The notes under the pieces were generated by a model. That model was not told where the DNA came from. It searched no databases and saw only the letters and a list, made by a program, of their open reading frames with translations. 64,000 nt of DNA from Shimia sp. SK013 (lineage in GTDB: Bacteria > Pseudomonadota > Alphaproteobacteria > Rhodobacterales > Rhodobacteraceae), in assembly GCF_001292625.1 (NCBI RefSeq), contig NZ_LAJH01000009.1, forward strand, positions 248,001 to 312,000, in the 5' to 3' direction. This document shows positions 1 to 9,071 of the stretch, in pieces. Made by a program: the position numbers and the translations under genes. The first letter of the stretch is position 1. The number at the start of each line of letters is the position of its first letter.

Positions 1-729
1 CATCAGACCCGGAGGGATGCCTTCGCTGCCCGGAGGCGGGGAGGCAACGCGGACGTTGAGCATGATCATGCCGCGCTCGTCCGGGTAGTTGGCCATCGAA
101 TAGGCGCGTTCCACGGGTTCGGAAGCGACCGATTCATACTGCCACAAATTGAATTTGTCCCAGTCGCCGCGATACTCGTCTTCGACGTTGAAGTCGGTGT
201 ATTTCAGTTTGTGCGCTGGCGCCTCGATCTGGATGTAGCCGCCGGCGCGGAAATTCACATCTTCGCCTTCTGGCAGGTCCAGAATGAGCGATTTGATGAA
301 GGTTGCGACGTTTTCGTTGGAGCGCACGGTGCACTCCCACTTTTTGACGCCAAAGACCTCTTCGGGGACTTCAATGTCCATGTCTTGCTTGACCGCCACC
401 TGACAGGACAGGCGGTCGCCACAGGAGGCCTCACGCTTGGTGATGTGGCTTTCTTCGGTCGGCAGGATAGAGCCGCCGCCCGCGTGAATACGCACACGAC
501 ATTGGGCACAAGTGCCGCCGCCGCCACAAGCGGATGGGACGAAGAGTTTCTGTTCGGCCAGAGTTTGCAGAAGCTTGCCGCCGGCGGGAACAGAGATCGT
601 CTTTTCACCGTTGATGGTGATGTTGACGTTGCCGGTTGATACCAGCCGAGAACGCGCCATCAGAATGATCGAGACAAGTGCCAGAACAATCAGGGTAAAG
701 AGGACGACGCCGAGTGTAAAAGTTTCCAT
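1..729 (-). CDS. nqrF: Na+-translocating NADH:quinone reductase subunit F, 3' part missing
   Basis: NADH-oxidising subunit of the Na+-NQR pump: NADH reduces FAD, and electrons leave through a 2Fe-2S centre. About 243 of the usual ~400 residues are visible; the rest lies beyond the left edge. An N-terminal membrane helix (residues ~4-24) is followed by a ferredoxin domain with the ligand pattern C68-x5-C74-x2-C77 plus C109. The FAD-binding motif RAYSMANYP is near residue 207; the NADH-binding half is off the window. It is the last gene of the minus-strand nqrABCDEF operon, 12 bases after nqrE. The family assignment is firm. Confidence 0.97.
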   Translation of the reverse strand, partial: METFTLGVVLFTLIVLALVSIILMARSRLVSTGNVNITINGEKTISVPAGGKLLQTLAEQKLFVPSACGGGGTCAQCRVRIHAGGGSILPTEESHITKREASCGDRLSCQVAVKQDMDIEVPEEVFGVKKWECTVRSNENVATFIKSLILDLPEGEDVNFRAGGYIQIEAPAHKLKYTDFNVEDEYRGDWDKFNLWQYESVASEPVERAYSMANYPDERGMIMLNVRVASPPPGSEGIPPGLM

Positions 730-741
730 CTGTGTCGCCCC

Positions 742-1350
742 TCAGAGTTTCACGCCGGAGAAGGACATGAAGGCCAAAGCCATCAGACCCGCGGTGATGA
801 AGGTAATGCCGAGACCCTGAAGGCCGTCGGGAATGTCGGAGTATTTCAGCTTTTCGCGCACACCGGCCATTGCGGTGATTGCCAGTGCCCAGCCAAAGCC
901 ACCAGCGAGGCCGTATGTGGTCGCCTCGGCAAAGTTGTAGTCGCGTTCCACCATAAAGAGCGAGCCACCCAGGATGGCGCAGTTCACGGTGATCAGCGGC
1001 AAGAATACACCCAGCGCGTTGTAGAGCGGCGGGAAGAACTTATCGAGCACCATTTCAAGGATCTGCACCATAGCCGCGATCACGCCGATGTAGCAGATCA
1101 GACCAAGGAAGGTCAGGTCAACATCGGGAAATCCGGCCCAAGCCAGCGCGCCTGGCGCCAGCAAATAGGACAGCAAGAGGTTGTTGGTGGGCACGGTGAT
1201 GGCTTGCACAAGCATCACCGAAATACCCAGCCCCAACGCGGTCGAGATCTTCTTGGACACGGCGATAAAAGTACACATGCCAAGAAAGAATGAGAGCGCG
1301 AGGTTCTCAACAAAGATGGCCTTTACGGCCAGAGAGAGAAGCCCTTCCAT
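742..1350 (-). CDS. nqrE: Na+-NQR subunit E
   Basis: Integral membrane subunit of the Na+-translocating NADH:quinone reductase. The 202-residue product is the usual length, consists of about six hydrophobic helices, and begins [20 protein letters not shown], a typical NqrE start. It is homologous to NqrD (inverted-topology pair), and the two together bind an iron centre in the membrane. Its start codon shares one base with the nqrD stop codon, so the two are translationally coupled. Confidence 0.97.
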   Translation of the reverse strand: MEGLLSLAVKAIFVENLALSFFLGMCTFIAVSKKISTALGLGISVMLVQAITVPTNNLLLSYLLAPGALAWAGFPDVDLTFLGLICYIGVIAAMVQILEMVLDKFFPPLYNALGVFLPLITVNCAILGGSLFMVERDYNFAEATTYGLAGGFGWALAITAMAGVREKLKYSDIPDGLQGLGITFITAGLMALAFMSFSGVKL

Positions 1351-2003
1351 CAGTGGCCCTCCACAACTTGAATTTTAAATTCCCGTTCTTCGACCTGTCC
1401 GGTTTTCCAGCTGCGCACAGCCCAGATCAGAAGCCCGATGATGAAGAACGCCGAGGGAGGCAGCAGCAGCATGCCGTTAGGCACGTACCAGCCACCGTTG
1501 TTCACGGTTGGCAGAATGGTGAAGCCAAACAATGTGCCTGCGCCAAAGAGTTCGCGGATAAAGCCAACGGTCAGCAGCAGAGCGCCATAGCCAAGCCCGT
1601 TGCCAACCCCGTCGACAAAGCTGTCGATCGGCGGGTTTTTCATGGCGAAGGCTTCGGCGCGGCCCATCACAATACAGTTGGTGATGATCAGGCCGACAAA
1701 CACCGACAGCGTTTTGGACACCTCATAGGCATAAGCCTTAAGCACCTGATCCACGATGATCACGAGACTGGCGATGATCACCATTTGAACGATGATCCGG
1801 ATCGAGCCGGGGATCTGGTTGCGCAACACCGAGATGAACATCGAGCTGAAGCCTGTCACGGCGGTCACGGCAAGCGCCATCACCATCGAAACTTCCAGCG
1901 AGGAGGTTACGGCGAGGGCAGAGCAGATGCCCAGCACCTGAAGTGTGATCGGGTTGTTGTCGACCAACGGGTCGATCAGAAGGTCTCTCTTGGTCTGGGC
2001 CAT
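1350..2003 (-). CDS. nqrD: Na+-NQR subunit D
   Basis: Membrane subunit D of the sodium pump, 217 residues, about six helices. The N-terminus ([20 protein letters not shown]) and the stretch with [11 protein letters not shown] are characteristic of NqrD. It sits between nqrC and nqrE with one-base overlaps on both sides, as expected for a stoichiometric membrane complex made from one transcript. Confidence 0.97.
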   Translation of the reverse strand: MAQTKRDLLIDPLVDNNPITLQVLGICSALAVTSSLEVSMVMALAVTAVTGFSSMFISVLRNQIPGSIRIIVQMVIIASLVIIVDQVLKAYAYEVSKTLSVFVGLIITNCIVMGRAEAFAMKNPPIDSFVDGVGNGLGYGALLLTVGFIRELFGAGTLFGFTILPTVNNGGWYVPNGMLLLPPSAFFIIGLLIWAVRSWKTGQVEEREFKIQVVEGH

Positions 2004-2812
2004 CAGAGCTCTCCCGCTTTGAGGTTTTCAAGGAAGGGGGCGAAACCGGCTTCGCCCATCCAGAAGCGCACGAGGTTGTCCACACCAACTGACGTCAGAG
2101 TGGCACCCGCAAGTGCGTCGACGTGGTAATCGGCACCCGCAGGCGGCGTCGACTTTGCGACCGTGATTTGCAAAGTGCCGTCATCGTCAGACAGCTTCTT
2201 GCCGTTCCACTGCGCTTTCCAGCGTGGGTTGTCGATTTCGGCACCCAGACCCGGTGTTTCACCGTGGTCGTAAAACTGCAGACCGAAGATGTCGTTGCCG
2301 TTTTCTTCGAGCGCGATGAAGCCATAGAGCGTCGACCAGAGGCCATAGCCGTGGATCGGCAGGATCACCTTGTCCAAAGAGCCATCATCGTTACGCAGCA
2401 AATAGACTGTGACGAATTGGGCCTTACGGCCAATGCCTGCCGGATCATTTGTCAGACGCACCGACAGTTCCGGATCAGATGCGGCAGCGCGATCGTCAAA
2501 GCTTGCGGCGTCAAAGGCGTCGGTGAACATGCCAGTTTCAAGTTCAAGAACCTGTGGTTCAAAAACCGAGAAGCCTTCGATCACATCCATGCCGTCTTCA
2601 TAGAGCCCGGCAACTTGCAGAACGTTGGCCTGCTTGTCTTTGAGCTTGTTTTGCTCTTGCAGGGGACGCAGGGCCACGGATGTGGCCGACACGATCATCG
2701 ACGCCACAAGGCACAGCGTTACCGCAATGAAGATCGTCTTGCCGACGCTGTCGGGTGGAGCAGCCAGAAAGCGGGCGATTGGACCCTTGTTTTGATTGGG
2801 AACATCAGACAT
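2003..2812 (-). CDS. nqrC: Na+-NQR subunit C, covalent-FMN subunit
   Basis: Subunit C carries an FMN covalently bound through a phosphoester to threonine, installed by ApbE. The 269-residue protein has one N-terminal membrane helix (about 25-48) and a periplasmic domain containing [10 protein letters not shown] (~184-193). The flavinylation site is near the C-terminus: D232-A-L-A-G-A-T238-L-T-S. Family members usually have Ser or Thr where this protein has Ala235 (general form D-x-x-S/T-G-A-T), while the acceptor Thr238 is intact. It overlaps nqrB by 8 bases. Confidence 0.97.
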   Translation of the reverse strand: MSDVPNQNKGPIARFLAAPPDSVGKTIFIAVTLCLVASMIVSATSVALRPLQEQNKLKDKQANVLQVAGLYEDGMDVIEGFSVFEPQVLELETGMFTDAFDAASFDDRAAASDPELSVRLTNDPAGIGRKAQFVTVYLLRNDDGSLDKVILPIHGYGLWSTLYGFIALEENGNDIFGLQFYDHGETPGLGAEIDNPRWKAQWNGKKLSDDDGTLQITVAKSTPPAGADYHVDALAGATLTSVGVDNLVRFWMGEAGFAPFLENLKAGEL

Positions 2813-4004
2813 GGCGACGCGCCCTCCGTTTGATGTTGGCTTGGACGACGAAGTAGTCGATCAGAGGCGCAAAGACGTTGCCGAACAGGATCGCGAGCAT
2901 CATCCCTTCGGGGAAGGCGGGGTTCAGCACGCGGATCATCACAACCATGAAGCCAATCAAGGCCCCGTAGATGTAGCGCCCGACGTTGGTGTGGCTGGCG
3001 GACACCGGTTCGGTGACCATGAACACGAGACCAAAGGCGAAACCGCCGACCACGAAGTGCCAATACCAAGGCATGGCAAACATCGGGTTGGTGTCAGAGC
3101 CAATGAGGTTGAGCAGCAGAGAAAAGCCGATCATGCCGCCCATACAACCGACCACAAGGCGCCAGTTGGCGATCTTGGTGATCAGCAGGAAGGCGAGACC
3201 AATCAGACAGGCCAGTGCAGAGACTTCGCCAATCGAGCCCTGAACGGTTCCGACGAAGCTGTTCATCCAGTTCATGCCGTTGGCAGCAAGTTCCTGATAG
3301 CCTTGCGACGCGCCAATCGACAGCGCGGTCGCACCTGAGAAGCCATCAACCGGCGTCCAGATGGTGTCGCCCGACATATTGGCGGGATAGGCAAAGTAGA
3401 GGAACGCGCGGCCGGTAAGGGCGGGGTTAAGGAAGTTTTTGCCTGTGCCACCAAAGACTTCTTTGCCGATAACGACGCCAAAGGAAATACCCAGAGCCAC
3501 CTGCCACAATGGCGCGGCAGGGGGCATGATCAGGGCAAACAGCATGGAGGTCACAAGGAAGCCTTCGTTGACTTCATGGCCGCGTACCGTGGCAAAAAGC
3601 ACTTCCCAGATGCCGCCCACGACCAGCGTGGTGATATAGATCGGCAGGAAGTAGAGCAGTCCGTGGGCAAAGTTCGCCAGCGGGTTTCCGGCGTTGAAGC
3701 CGATGCCGAGCGAGGAGATGATCCAAGCGCGCCAGCCGGTCGGGTCAATGGTTTCATAAGCCGAGTTGACCTGAAGGCCGACATTATAAAGCCCCATGAT
3801 GATACAGGGGATCGTCGCGATCACAACGTAGGTCATGATGCGTTTCATATCGACGTAGGACCGCGCGTGTGGCGCGGCTGTTGTCACGGTCTTGGGCGTG
3901 TAGATAAAGCTTTCGACCATCTCATAGATGGGGAACAGCTTTTCGTATTTACCGCCTTTGACGAAGTTCGGCTCGATGCGGTCAAAGAAATTGCGCAACC
4001 CCAT
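2805..4004 (-). CDS. nqrB: Na+-NQR subunit B, membrane flavoprotein
   Basis: Main membrane subunit of the pump, with about ten helices, 399 residues. It carries covalent FMN at Thr226 in the motif D-G-F-S-G-A-T and takes part in riboflavin and quinone binding. I chose the ATG at 4004 (MGLRNFFDRIEPNF) because it follows a GGGAGG ribosome site and starts right after the nqrA stop. The reading frame stays open further upstream, but that stretch lies inside nqrA and does not resemble NqrB. Confidence 0.97.
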   Translation of the reverse strand: MGLRNFFDRIEPNFVKGGKYEKLFPIYEMVESFIYTPKTVTTAAPHARSYVDMKRIMTYVVIATIPCIIMGLYNVGLQVNSAYETIDPTGWRAWIISSLGIGFNAGNPLANFAHGLLYFLPIYITTLVVGGIWEVLFATVRGHEVNEGFLVTSMLFALIMPPAAPLWQVALGISFGVVIGKEVFGGTGKNFLNPALTGRAFLYFAYPANMSGDTIWTPVDGFSGATALSIGASQGYQELAANGMNWMNSFVGTVQGSIGEVSALACLIGLAFLLITKIANWRLVVGCMGGMIGFSLLLNLIGSDTNPMFAMPWYWHFVVGGFAFGLVFMVTEPVSASHTNVGRYIYGALIGFMVVMIRVLNPAFPEGMMLAILFGNVFAPLIDYFVVQANIKRRARRHV

Positions 4005-4005
4005 G

Positions 4006-5343
4006 TCAGCCCTCCCGTTCAATTTTGGTGAGGCTGTCGCGAAGCGCCATGCCGTATTCATATTTCGCCGGGCAGGCGAAGCCCACGAGGCCAAGGTCTT
4101 CTTCATCCAACTCCAACGCACCCAATTTTTGGGCCTCATCGGTGTCCATAACCAGAAGGGCGCGTAAAAGCTGTGTTGGCAGGAAATCCTGCGGCATCAG
4201 CTCCTCAAAGGTGCCCAGTGGCACCATGGCGCGGCGACCGCCGTTCATGTTGGAAGTCAGCGGATAGAGTTTCTTGGAAAACGCGGAGCCCAGTACCGGA
4301 AGGAACGAGTATTTGGACGGCATCGGGCGGATCCAGCCCATCGGGATCTGCTTGGGATCCTCTTCGATAACGGTCAACTGACGCGCGTAGCGGCCAAGAT
4401 AAGCCTCCGCTGCGCCGCCGGCCTTGCCACTTAGGATCGAACCGGAAATCAGACGCACGGGTGCGTCACCGGTTGTGTCGCCCGTGGTCAGATCGGCCAT
4501 TGAAGCCCCTGTCAGCGTGCGCACCAAGCGCGGGTTGGCACAAAGCGGGCCGCAAAGAGCAACCACACGGTTTGCATCAACAGTGCCGGTTTCCAGCAAG
4601 CGGCCAATGGCGATCACGTCCTGATAGCCGATGGTCCAAACGATTTTGGACGCGGTGGGTGGCTCAAGGAAGTGCATGTGCGTGCCAGCAAGGCCGGCGG
4701 GGTGGCGGCCTTCGAATGTCGCGACTTCGACACCGTCAGCGGCGGGCACATCGGCGCCTTTGGCGTGACAGAGGTACGTCTTGCCTCCGCTGAGCGTCGC
4801 GATTGCGGCGAGGCCTTTGGCGAATGCGTCACTTGCGTCAGCAATGATCACTGCGGGATCACCGGCGAGCGGCTCGGTGTCCATCGCGTTGACGTAAATC
4901 GCCGCTGGCGTTTCGTCAGCAGCCGGCACTTTGGAATAAGGTCGCGTGCGGAACGCGCCCCACTGGCCTGCGGCACAAAGGCGCTCCACAAGGCCGTCGC
5001 GGGCGGTGATGTCACCGGTAGACGAAAAGTCGATGGGCGCCGCTGCATCAGCATCAACCTCGATCTCGATGCTTTGCAATACCCGTCGCGCGCCGCGATT
5101 GATCGCTTTGACCCGACCGGAGACGGGGGAGACCACAACGGCCTCGGGCGAATCTTTATGGGCCATCACTGGCGCGCCTGCAGCGATAACATCGCCTTCG
5201 GCCACAGAGATTCGAGGTTTCAATCCTATATAGTCAGAGCCGAGTATCCCCACGGTCTTGACTGCCGGACCTTCATGTATTCCTTCGCCGGGAGCCCCGG
5301 TGACTGGAAGAGTCAGGCCTTTTCGTAGCACGAAATGCTGCAC
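4006..5343 (-). CDS. nqrA: Na+-NQR subunit A
   Basis: Cytoplasmic subunit A of the Na+-translocating NADH:quinone reductase, implicated in ubiquinone binding. The 445-residue length and features such as the N-terminal RKGLTLPVTGAP, GILGSDYIGLKP and the C-terminal FACPAKYEYG are typical. It is the first gene of the operon. Translation starts at a GTG (5343) with an AGGATGA-like ribosome site just upstream. It is divergent from apbE across a 213-222 base gap. Confidence 0.97.
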   Translation of the reverse strand: MQHFVLRKGLTLPVTGAPGEGIHEGPAVKTVGILGSDYIGLKPRISVAEGDVIAAGAPVMAHKDSPEAVVVSPVSGRVKAINRGARRVLQSIEIEVDADAAAPIDFSSTGDITARDGLVERLCAAGQWGAFRTRPYSKVPAADETPAAIYVNAMDTEPLAGDPAVIIADASDAFAKGLAAIATLSGGKTYLCHAKGADVPAADGVEVATFEGRHPAGLAGTHMHFLEPPTASKIVWTIGYQDVIAIGRLLETGTVDANRVVALCGPLCANPRLVRTLTGASMADLTTGDTTGDAPVRLISGSILSGKAGGAAEAYLGRYARQLTVIEEDPKQIPMGWIRPMPSKYSFLPVLGSAFSKKLYPLTSNMNGGRRAMVPLGTFEELMPQDFLPTQLLRALLVMDTDEAQKLGALELDEEDLGLVGFACPAKYEYGMALRDSLTKIEREG

Positions 5344-5565
5344 GCCAATGTCATCCTGTCGTTTGGTTGATCAGTAACTGGTTTTGATTGCGCCAGCGTA
5401 TACGACGCTTTTTCCCGTTCAACCAGTCTTATTCAACCGTTTTTACTATTGTTTCTCCGTGAGGAGAGAAATACTGTGCGCTCAAATTCAAACGCGCATC
5501 TTTTTTGTCCGGCGTTCCGCCTGTGACAGCGTATTGATGCCACAACCCTGAATGACGTGCCAGCC
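5344..5565. promoter_or_regulatory. Divergent promoter region between nqr operon and apbE-nqrM
   Basis: Non-coding gap between nqrA (minus) and apbE (plus). It must hold the promoters of both units. Position 5390-5410 has a short imperfect repeat (AGCGT...ACGCT), and AT-rich tracts occur near 5410-5460, but I could not assign confident -35/-10 boxes or a regulator site. Confidence 0.5.
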
Positions 5566-6585
5566 ATGACATCTATATCCCGACGCAGTTTTATTTTCAT
5601 GTCTCTCGCTTTGGCGGCCTGCAAACGCGGCGCTGCTGATATCCTGCTGAGCGGGCAGACGATGGGCACGAATTACACCGTTGTTGCGGTTGATCCGGCC
5701 AATTCGGTCAGCAAGGACGCGCTTCAGACCGCGATCAATGCATCGCTGGCGAAGACAGACAACCAGATGTCCAACTGGAACGCTGGGTCCGAGATTTCAA
5801 AGATCAACACCGCGCGTACGTCGGCTCCGATTGCTGTGTCGGCTGAAATGGCAGAGCTGCTGGACGGTGCAAACGCTGTTCATGCGGCAACCGAAGGTCT
5901 GTTTGACCTGACCGTTGGCCCGTTGATTGATGTGTGGGGATTTGGTGCCAAAGGCAAACCGGGTCACATGCCGTCCGAAGCAGATATTGCCAGTGCCATG
6001 ACCAAAGTCGGGCAGGGCGATGCGCTGCGCCTGAGCGATGCGGGCCTGCAGAAGCTTAACCCGGAGGCGGAGATGTATTTGTCGGCGATTGGCAAAGGCT
6101 ACGGCGTGGACCAAATCGGTCAAACGCTTGAGCAATTTGGCATCGAAAACTATATGGTCGAAATCGGCGGCGATATCCTGACCAAAGGCAAGAATGCTGA
6201 AGGCATGGCGTGGCAGATCGCAATCGAATCGCCCGACGCGCTGTTGCGTGACGTGCAAAAGATTGTTGGTGTCAGCAACCTCGGCATGGCGACCTCTGGC
6301 GACTATCGCAATTACTTTGAAGAAGACGGGCAGCGCTATTCGCACATTATTGATGCGACCACAGGTCGTCCTGTCACGCACAACACCGCGTCGGTTACCG
6401 TGCTGGCGGAAAACGCGATGTTGGCGGATGCCTGGGCCACCGGCCTTTTGGCAATGGGCCGTGAGCGTGGAATGATCGTTGCCGAAGCGCACGATCTCGC
6501 GGTATTGTTCATTGATCGTGACACGTCAAAAGCCGAAAAGGCGTTTGTGACCGCCGCGTCGAGCAAGTTCGCGGCCTTGACCTAA
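5566..6585 (+). CDS. apbE: FAD:protein FMN transferase
   Basis: ApbE transfers FMN from FAD onto threonine in flavoproteins such as NqrB and NqrC; it acts at the periplasmic face. The product (339 residues from the ATG at 5566; a GTG at 5557 is an alternative) begins with a twin-arginine-like stretch S-R-R-S-F and a lipobox L-A-A-C19, so it is probably an exported lipoprotein. Family motifs include GQTMGTNYTV, a Gly-rich AIGKGYGVDQI, EIGGDILTKG and the C-terminal GRPVTHNTASVTVLA. Its location opposite the nqr operon matches its substrates. Confidence 0.95.
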   Translation: MTSISRRSFIFMSLALAACKRGAADILLSGQTMGTNYTVVAVDPANSVSKDALQTAINASLAKTDNQMSNWNAGSEISKINTARTSAPIAVSAEMAELLDGANAVHAATEGLFDLTVGPLIDVWGFGAKGKPGHMPSEADIASAMTKVGQGDALRLSDAGLQKLNPEAEMYLSAIGKGYGVDQIGQTLEQFGIENYMVEIGGDILTKGKNAEGMAWQIAIESPDALLRDVQKIVGVSNLGMATSGDYRNYFEEDGQRYSHIIDATTGRPVTHNTASVTVLAENAMLADAWATGLLAMGRERGMIVAEAHDLAVLFIDRDTSKAEKAFVTAASSKFAALT

Positions 6586-6597
6586 GGGGTATCGCTT

Positions 6598-6837
6598 TTG
6601 GAAACCTTTCTGCTGGCCTTTTTCTTTCTGCTGATTGTGACGATTGGCATGTCCGTCGGCGTTATCTTTAGCGGACGGACGATCAAAGGCAGTTGCGGCG
6701 GATTGAATGCAATCGCAGGGTCCGACAAATGTGTTGTCTGTTCCAAAGACATTGATCCCGACAGCCCGCTGCGCGAGCGCCTGCAATGCCCGCGGGCCCG
6801 CAAAATGCTTGACCAAATGGATGCGGAAAACTCCTGA
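6598..6837 (+). CDS. nqrM: Na+-NQR maturation protein NqrM
   Basis: Small membrane protein (79 residues, DUF539 family) needed for assembly of Na+-NQR, thought to deliver iron to the NqrD/NqrE site. One N-terminal helix (residues 3-24) precedes a cysteine motif C33-G-G-L...C45-x2-C48, with a further Cys64. It starts at TTG, 13 bases after the apbE stop and behind a GGGG-rich leader. Together with apbE it forms a maturation operon opposite the structural genes. Confidence 0.93.
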   Translation: METFLLAFFFLLIVTIGMSVGVIFSGRTIKGSCGGLNAIAGSDKCVVCSKDIDPDSPLRERLQCPRARKMLDQMDAENS

Positions 6838-6857
6838 TTCATCAGGGGTTTTTTTTG
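6833..6857 (+). terminator. Rho-independent terminator of apbE-nqrM
   Basis: The stem CCTGAT/ATCAGG (6833-6838 with 6841-6846, two-base loop) overlaps the nqrM stop codon and is followed by GG and eight T residues. The very small loop means the actual stem probably opens by one pair. Confidence 0.75.
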
Positions 6858-6858
6858 C

Positions 6859-7053
6859 TTATGCAGTGAGCGGGAACAGCGCGACCGTCAGCAGACACAC
6901 CGCCGCGATCACTCCTGACAGCCACAGCTGCCAACGCGGACCTTCGTCTTTCCAGACCTTCCGAAAACGATGCCCAGAAAGTACGAAAAGCACAAACAGG
7001 CCAGTGGCCAGTGGCGGCGAAAGCGTGATCTCGGGCAAAAGAAAAATCCCCAA
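6859..7053 (-). CDS. Small two-helix membrane protein, function unknown
   Basis: A 64-residue frame starting at TTG, MGIFLLPEITLSPP, with two predicted helices (about 9-26 and 42-61) joined by a basic loop G-H-R-F-R-K-V-W-K. Strong hydrophobic periodicity and the positive loop suggest a genuine inner-membrane protein rather than chance. I see no clear ribosome site before the TTG, so the start is uncertain. It is convergent with nqrM and divergent from the CBS protein. I do not recognise a family. Confidence 0.5.
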   Translation of the reverse strand: MGIFLLPEITLSPPLATGLFVLFVLSGHRFRKVWKDEGPRWQLWLSGVIAAVCLLTVALFPLTA

Positions 7054-7118
7054 AGGTAAATCTTGCGGTTAAGCTGGTCACATACTTGTTGAATAAGCAG
7101 CACGCAAGGAGCCCATTG

Positions 7119-7640
7119 ATGCCCAGTTCTTATCAGGCGCCCAACCGCAATTCCGATGAAAAGTCGCGTACTATGAGCCAGACAACACAAACCAATGTGT
7201 CGGGCGAAGCAGTGACAGTCCAAAGGGTTTTGGACCGCAAGGGCGGCGATATGTTTGCGATTCGTCCGCAGGATACGTTGGGCGAGGCTGTGAAAGTTCT
7301 GCGCGACAAACGCATTGGTGCGCTGGTTGTGACGGATGCCAACGGCGCGTTGCAGGGAATTCTGTCAGAGCGCGATATCGTACGCAAACTGGCGGACACT
7401 CCGGGGCAGACGCTGCCGCAAAAGGTCGAAGATGTCATGACGTCTAAGGTTCAAACATGCACACCTGACGATTTGCTGGTGTCGGTTCTCAAGCGCATGA
7501 CAGAAGGCAAGTTTCGCCACATGCCGGTGACCTCGGACGTGGGGCTGGCGGGTATGATCACCATTGGTGATTTGGTGAATTACCGTCTCAATGAGCTGGA
7601 ACACGAAGCGCTTCAGTTAAAGCAGTTGATCGTAGGATAG
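7119..7640 (+). CDS. Twin CBS-domain protein
   Basis: A stand-alone pair of CBS domains (roughly residues 38-95 and 103-160 of 173), the kind of module that senses adenine nucleotides. Diagnostic stretches are IGALVVTD, GILSERDIVR, VMTSKVQTCTPDD and RHMPVTSD..GMITIGDLV. I placed the start at the ATG 7119 because AAGGAG lies eight bases upstream; a later ATG (7173) would remove 18 residues. There is no attached enzyme or transporter domain, so the partner is unknown. Confidence 0.85.
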   Translation: MPSSYQAPNRNSDEKSRTMSQTTQTNVSGEAVTVQRVLDRKGGDMFAIRPQDTLGEAVKVLRDKRIGALVVTDANGALQGILSERDIVRKLADTPGQTLPQKVEDVMTSKVQTCTPDDLLVSVLKRMTEGKFRHMPVTSDVGLAGMITIGDLVNYRLNELEHEALQLKQLIVG

Positions 7641-7682
7641 TTTAAAAACAATAGCTTATGGGTCGTATCTAATCCCAACCGT

Positions 7683-8795
7683 TCACTTTTTGGCGGACGG
7701 TAACTTGGGGGCTGTCTTGTCCAAAGCAAGCTCGGCATCTGAGAAGGTCCAGGGGCCACGAATGCCCGGGATGCCGTCGGTTTCATAGACCATGCCTCTG
7801 GCCTGAATTTGCGGATTGTTCAGAGCGTCTTCGACTGAATTGATCGGGCCTGCGGGCACGGTGGCCTGTTCCAATGCTTCAAGAAGGTCCGCCGAGGTCC
7901 ATAGACTTGTGGCGGCCTCTATCTGAGTTGTCAGCGCCTCGCGATTGGCGACGCGGGCCTGATTTGTTGCAAAATCAGGATGTGTGCCAAGCGGCGATAT
8001 GTTGAGAACGCCGCAGGCGCGCTGGAACTGACCGTCATTACCAACCGCAAGAATGATATGGCCGTCGCGTGTCGGAACCACTTGATAAGGCGTGATATTT
8101 GGGTGCGCATTGCCCTTGCGGGTGGGGCTATCGCCGGTGGCCAAATAATTCATGCCTTGGTTGGCCAACAAGGCGGTTGCACAATCCAACAGGGACATAT
8201 CCAGGTGCTGACCACGGCCAGTGCGATGACGCTGTTCAACGGCGGCGAGGATACCGATTGTGGCGTAAAGGCCTGTGACAACATCGGTAACCGCCACGCC
8301 GACTTTTTGAGGCTGATGGTCCGGCTCACCAGTGATGGACATGAGGCCGGACATACCCTGGATCATAAAGTCATAGCCAGCACGGTTGGCGTATGGGCCG
8401 GTTTGGCCGAACCCTGTGATTGAGCAGTAAATCAGGCGCGGATTGAGCGCGCTCAGGCTGTCGTAATCCAACCCGTATTTTGCCAACCCACCGACCTTGA
8501 AATTCTCAATCAGGATATCGGCATCTTTGACCAGGTTTTGGACAGCCTCTCGTCCTTCCGGTGTGCGAAAATCAGCTACTACCGACGATTTTCCCCGGTT
8601 TGCCGCATAAAAATATGCGGCTGTGTGGTCGTCGTCACGGTCAATGAAAGGAGGGCCCCAATGGCGCGTATCGTCGCCTTCAGGGGCCTCGATCTTGGTG
8701 ACCTCGGCGCCCAGATCCGCCAGAGACTGGCCCGCCCATGGGCCCGCAAGGATTCGAGCGAGTTCGACAACTTTTAAACCTTCAAGGGGTTTCAT
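7683..8795 (-). CDS. Family III CoA-transferase (CaiB/BaiF), probably glutarate-linked
   Basis: Class III CoA-transferase of 370 residues, moving CoA between carboxylic acids via an aspartyl-CoA anhydride. The N-terminus has PLEGLKVVELARILAGP, the usual nucleotide-pocket strand, and the catalytic Asp is expected at D171 in VAVTDVVTG, followed by TGRGQHLDMSLLD. It is head-to-head with glutaryl-CoA dehydrogenase, so activation of glutarate (like the SUGCT-type enzymes) is the most economical role. Substrate cannot be read from sequence alone. Confidence 0.88.
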   Translation of the reverse strand: MKPLEGLKVVELARILAGPWAGQSLADLGAEVTKIEAPEGDDTRHWGPPFIDRDDDHTAAYFYAANRGKSSVVADFRTPEGREAVQNLVKDADILIENFKVGGLAKYGLDYDSLSALNPRLIYCSITGFGQTGPYANRAGYDFMIQGMSGLMSITGEPDHQPQKVGVAVTDVVTGLYATIGILAAVEQRHRTGRGQHLDMSLLDCATALLANQGMNYLATGDSPTRKGNAHPNITPYQVVPTRDGHIILAVGNDGQFQRACGVLNISPLGTHPDFATNQARVANREALTTQIEAATSLWTSADLLEALEQATVPAGPINSVEDALNNPQIQARGMVYETDGIPGIRGPWTFSDAELALDKTAPKLPSAKK

Positions 8796-9071
8796 ATCAG
8801 ACTTTCAGTTTCTGAGTGGTGTTCCGAATGATATAAAATCATAGCAGATTTTTTCGTAAGGTTTGCGATGCAAGGCGCGCGGTGATGCAGAAGTCTTACA
8901 CAAGTTAAATTTCCCTAGCATCGCCTTGAATTCTGCGCAATAGCTGTGGCGAGCTCACTCGGACGCGGCGGCAGTTGCGGCATGGCGCCTTGACCCCAGG
9001 GCGGGCCTCGGCAGACTGAGACACAATAAAAATGTAGTATGCGACACCCAACGTGCGCAAAGGAGACAATC

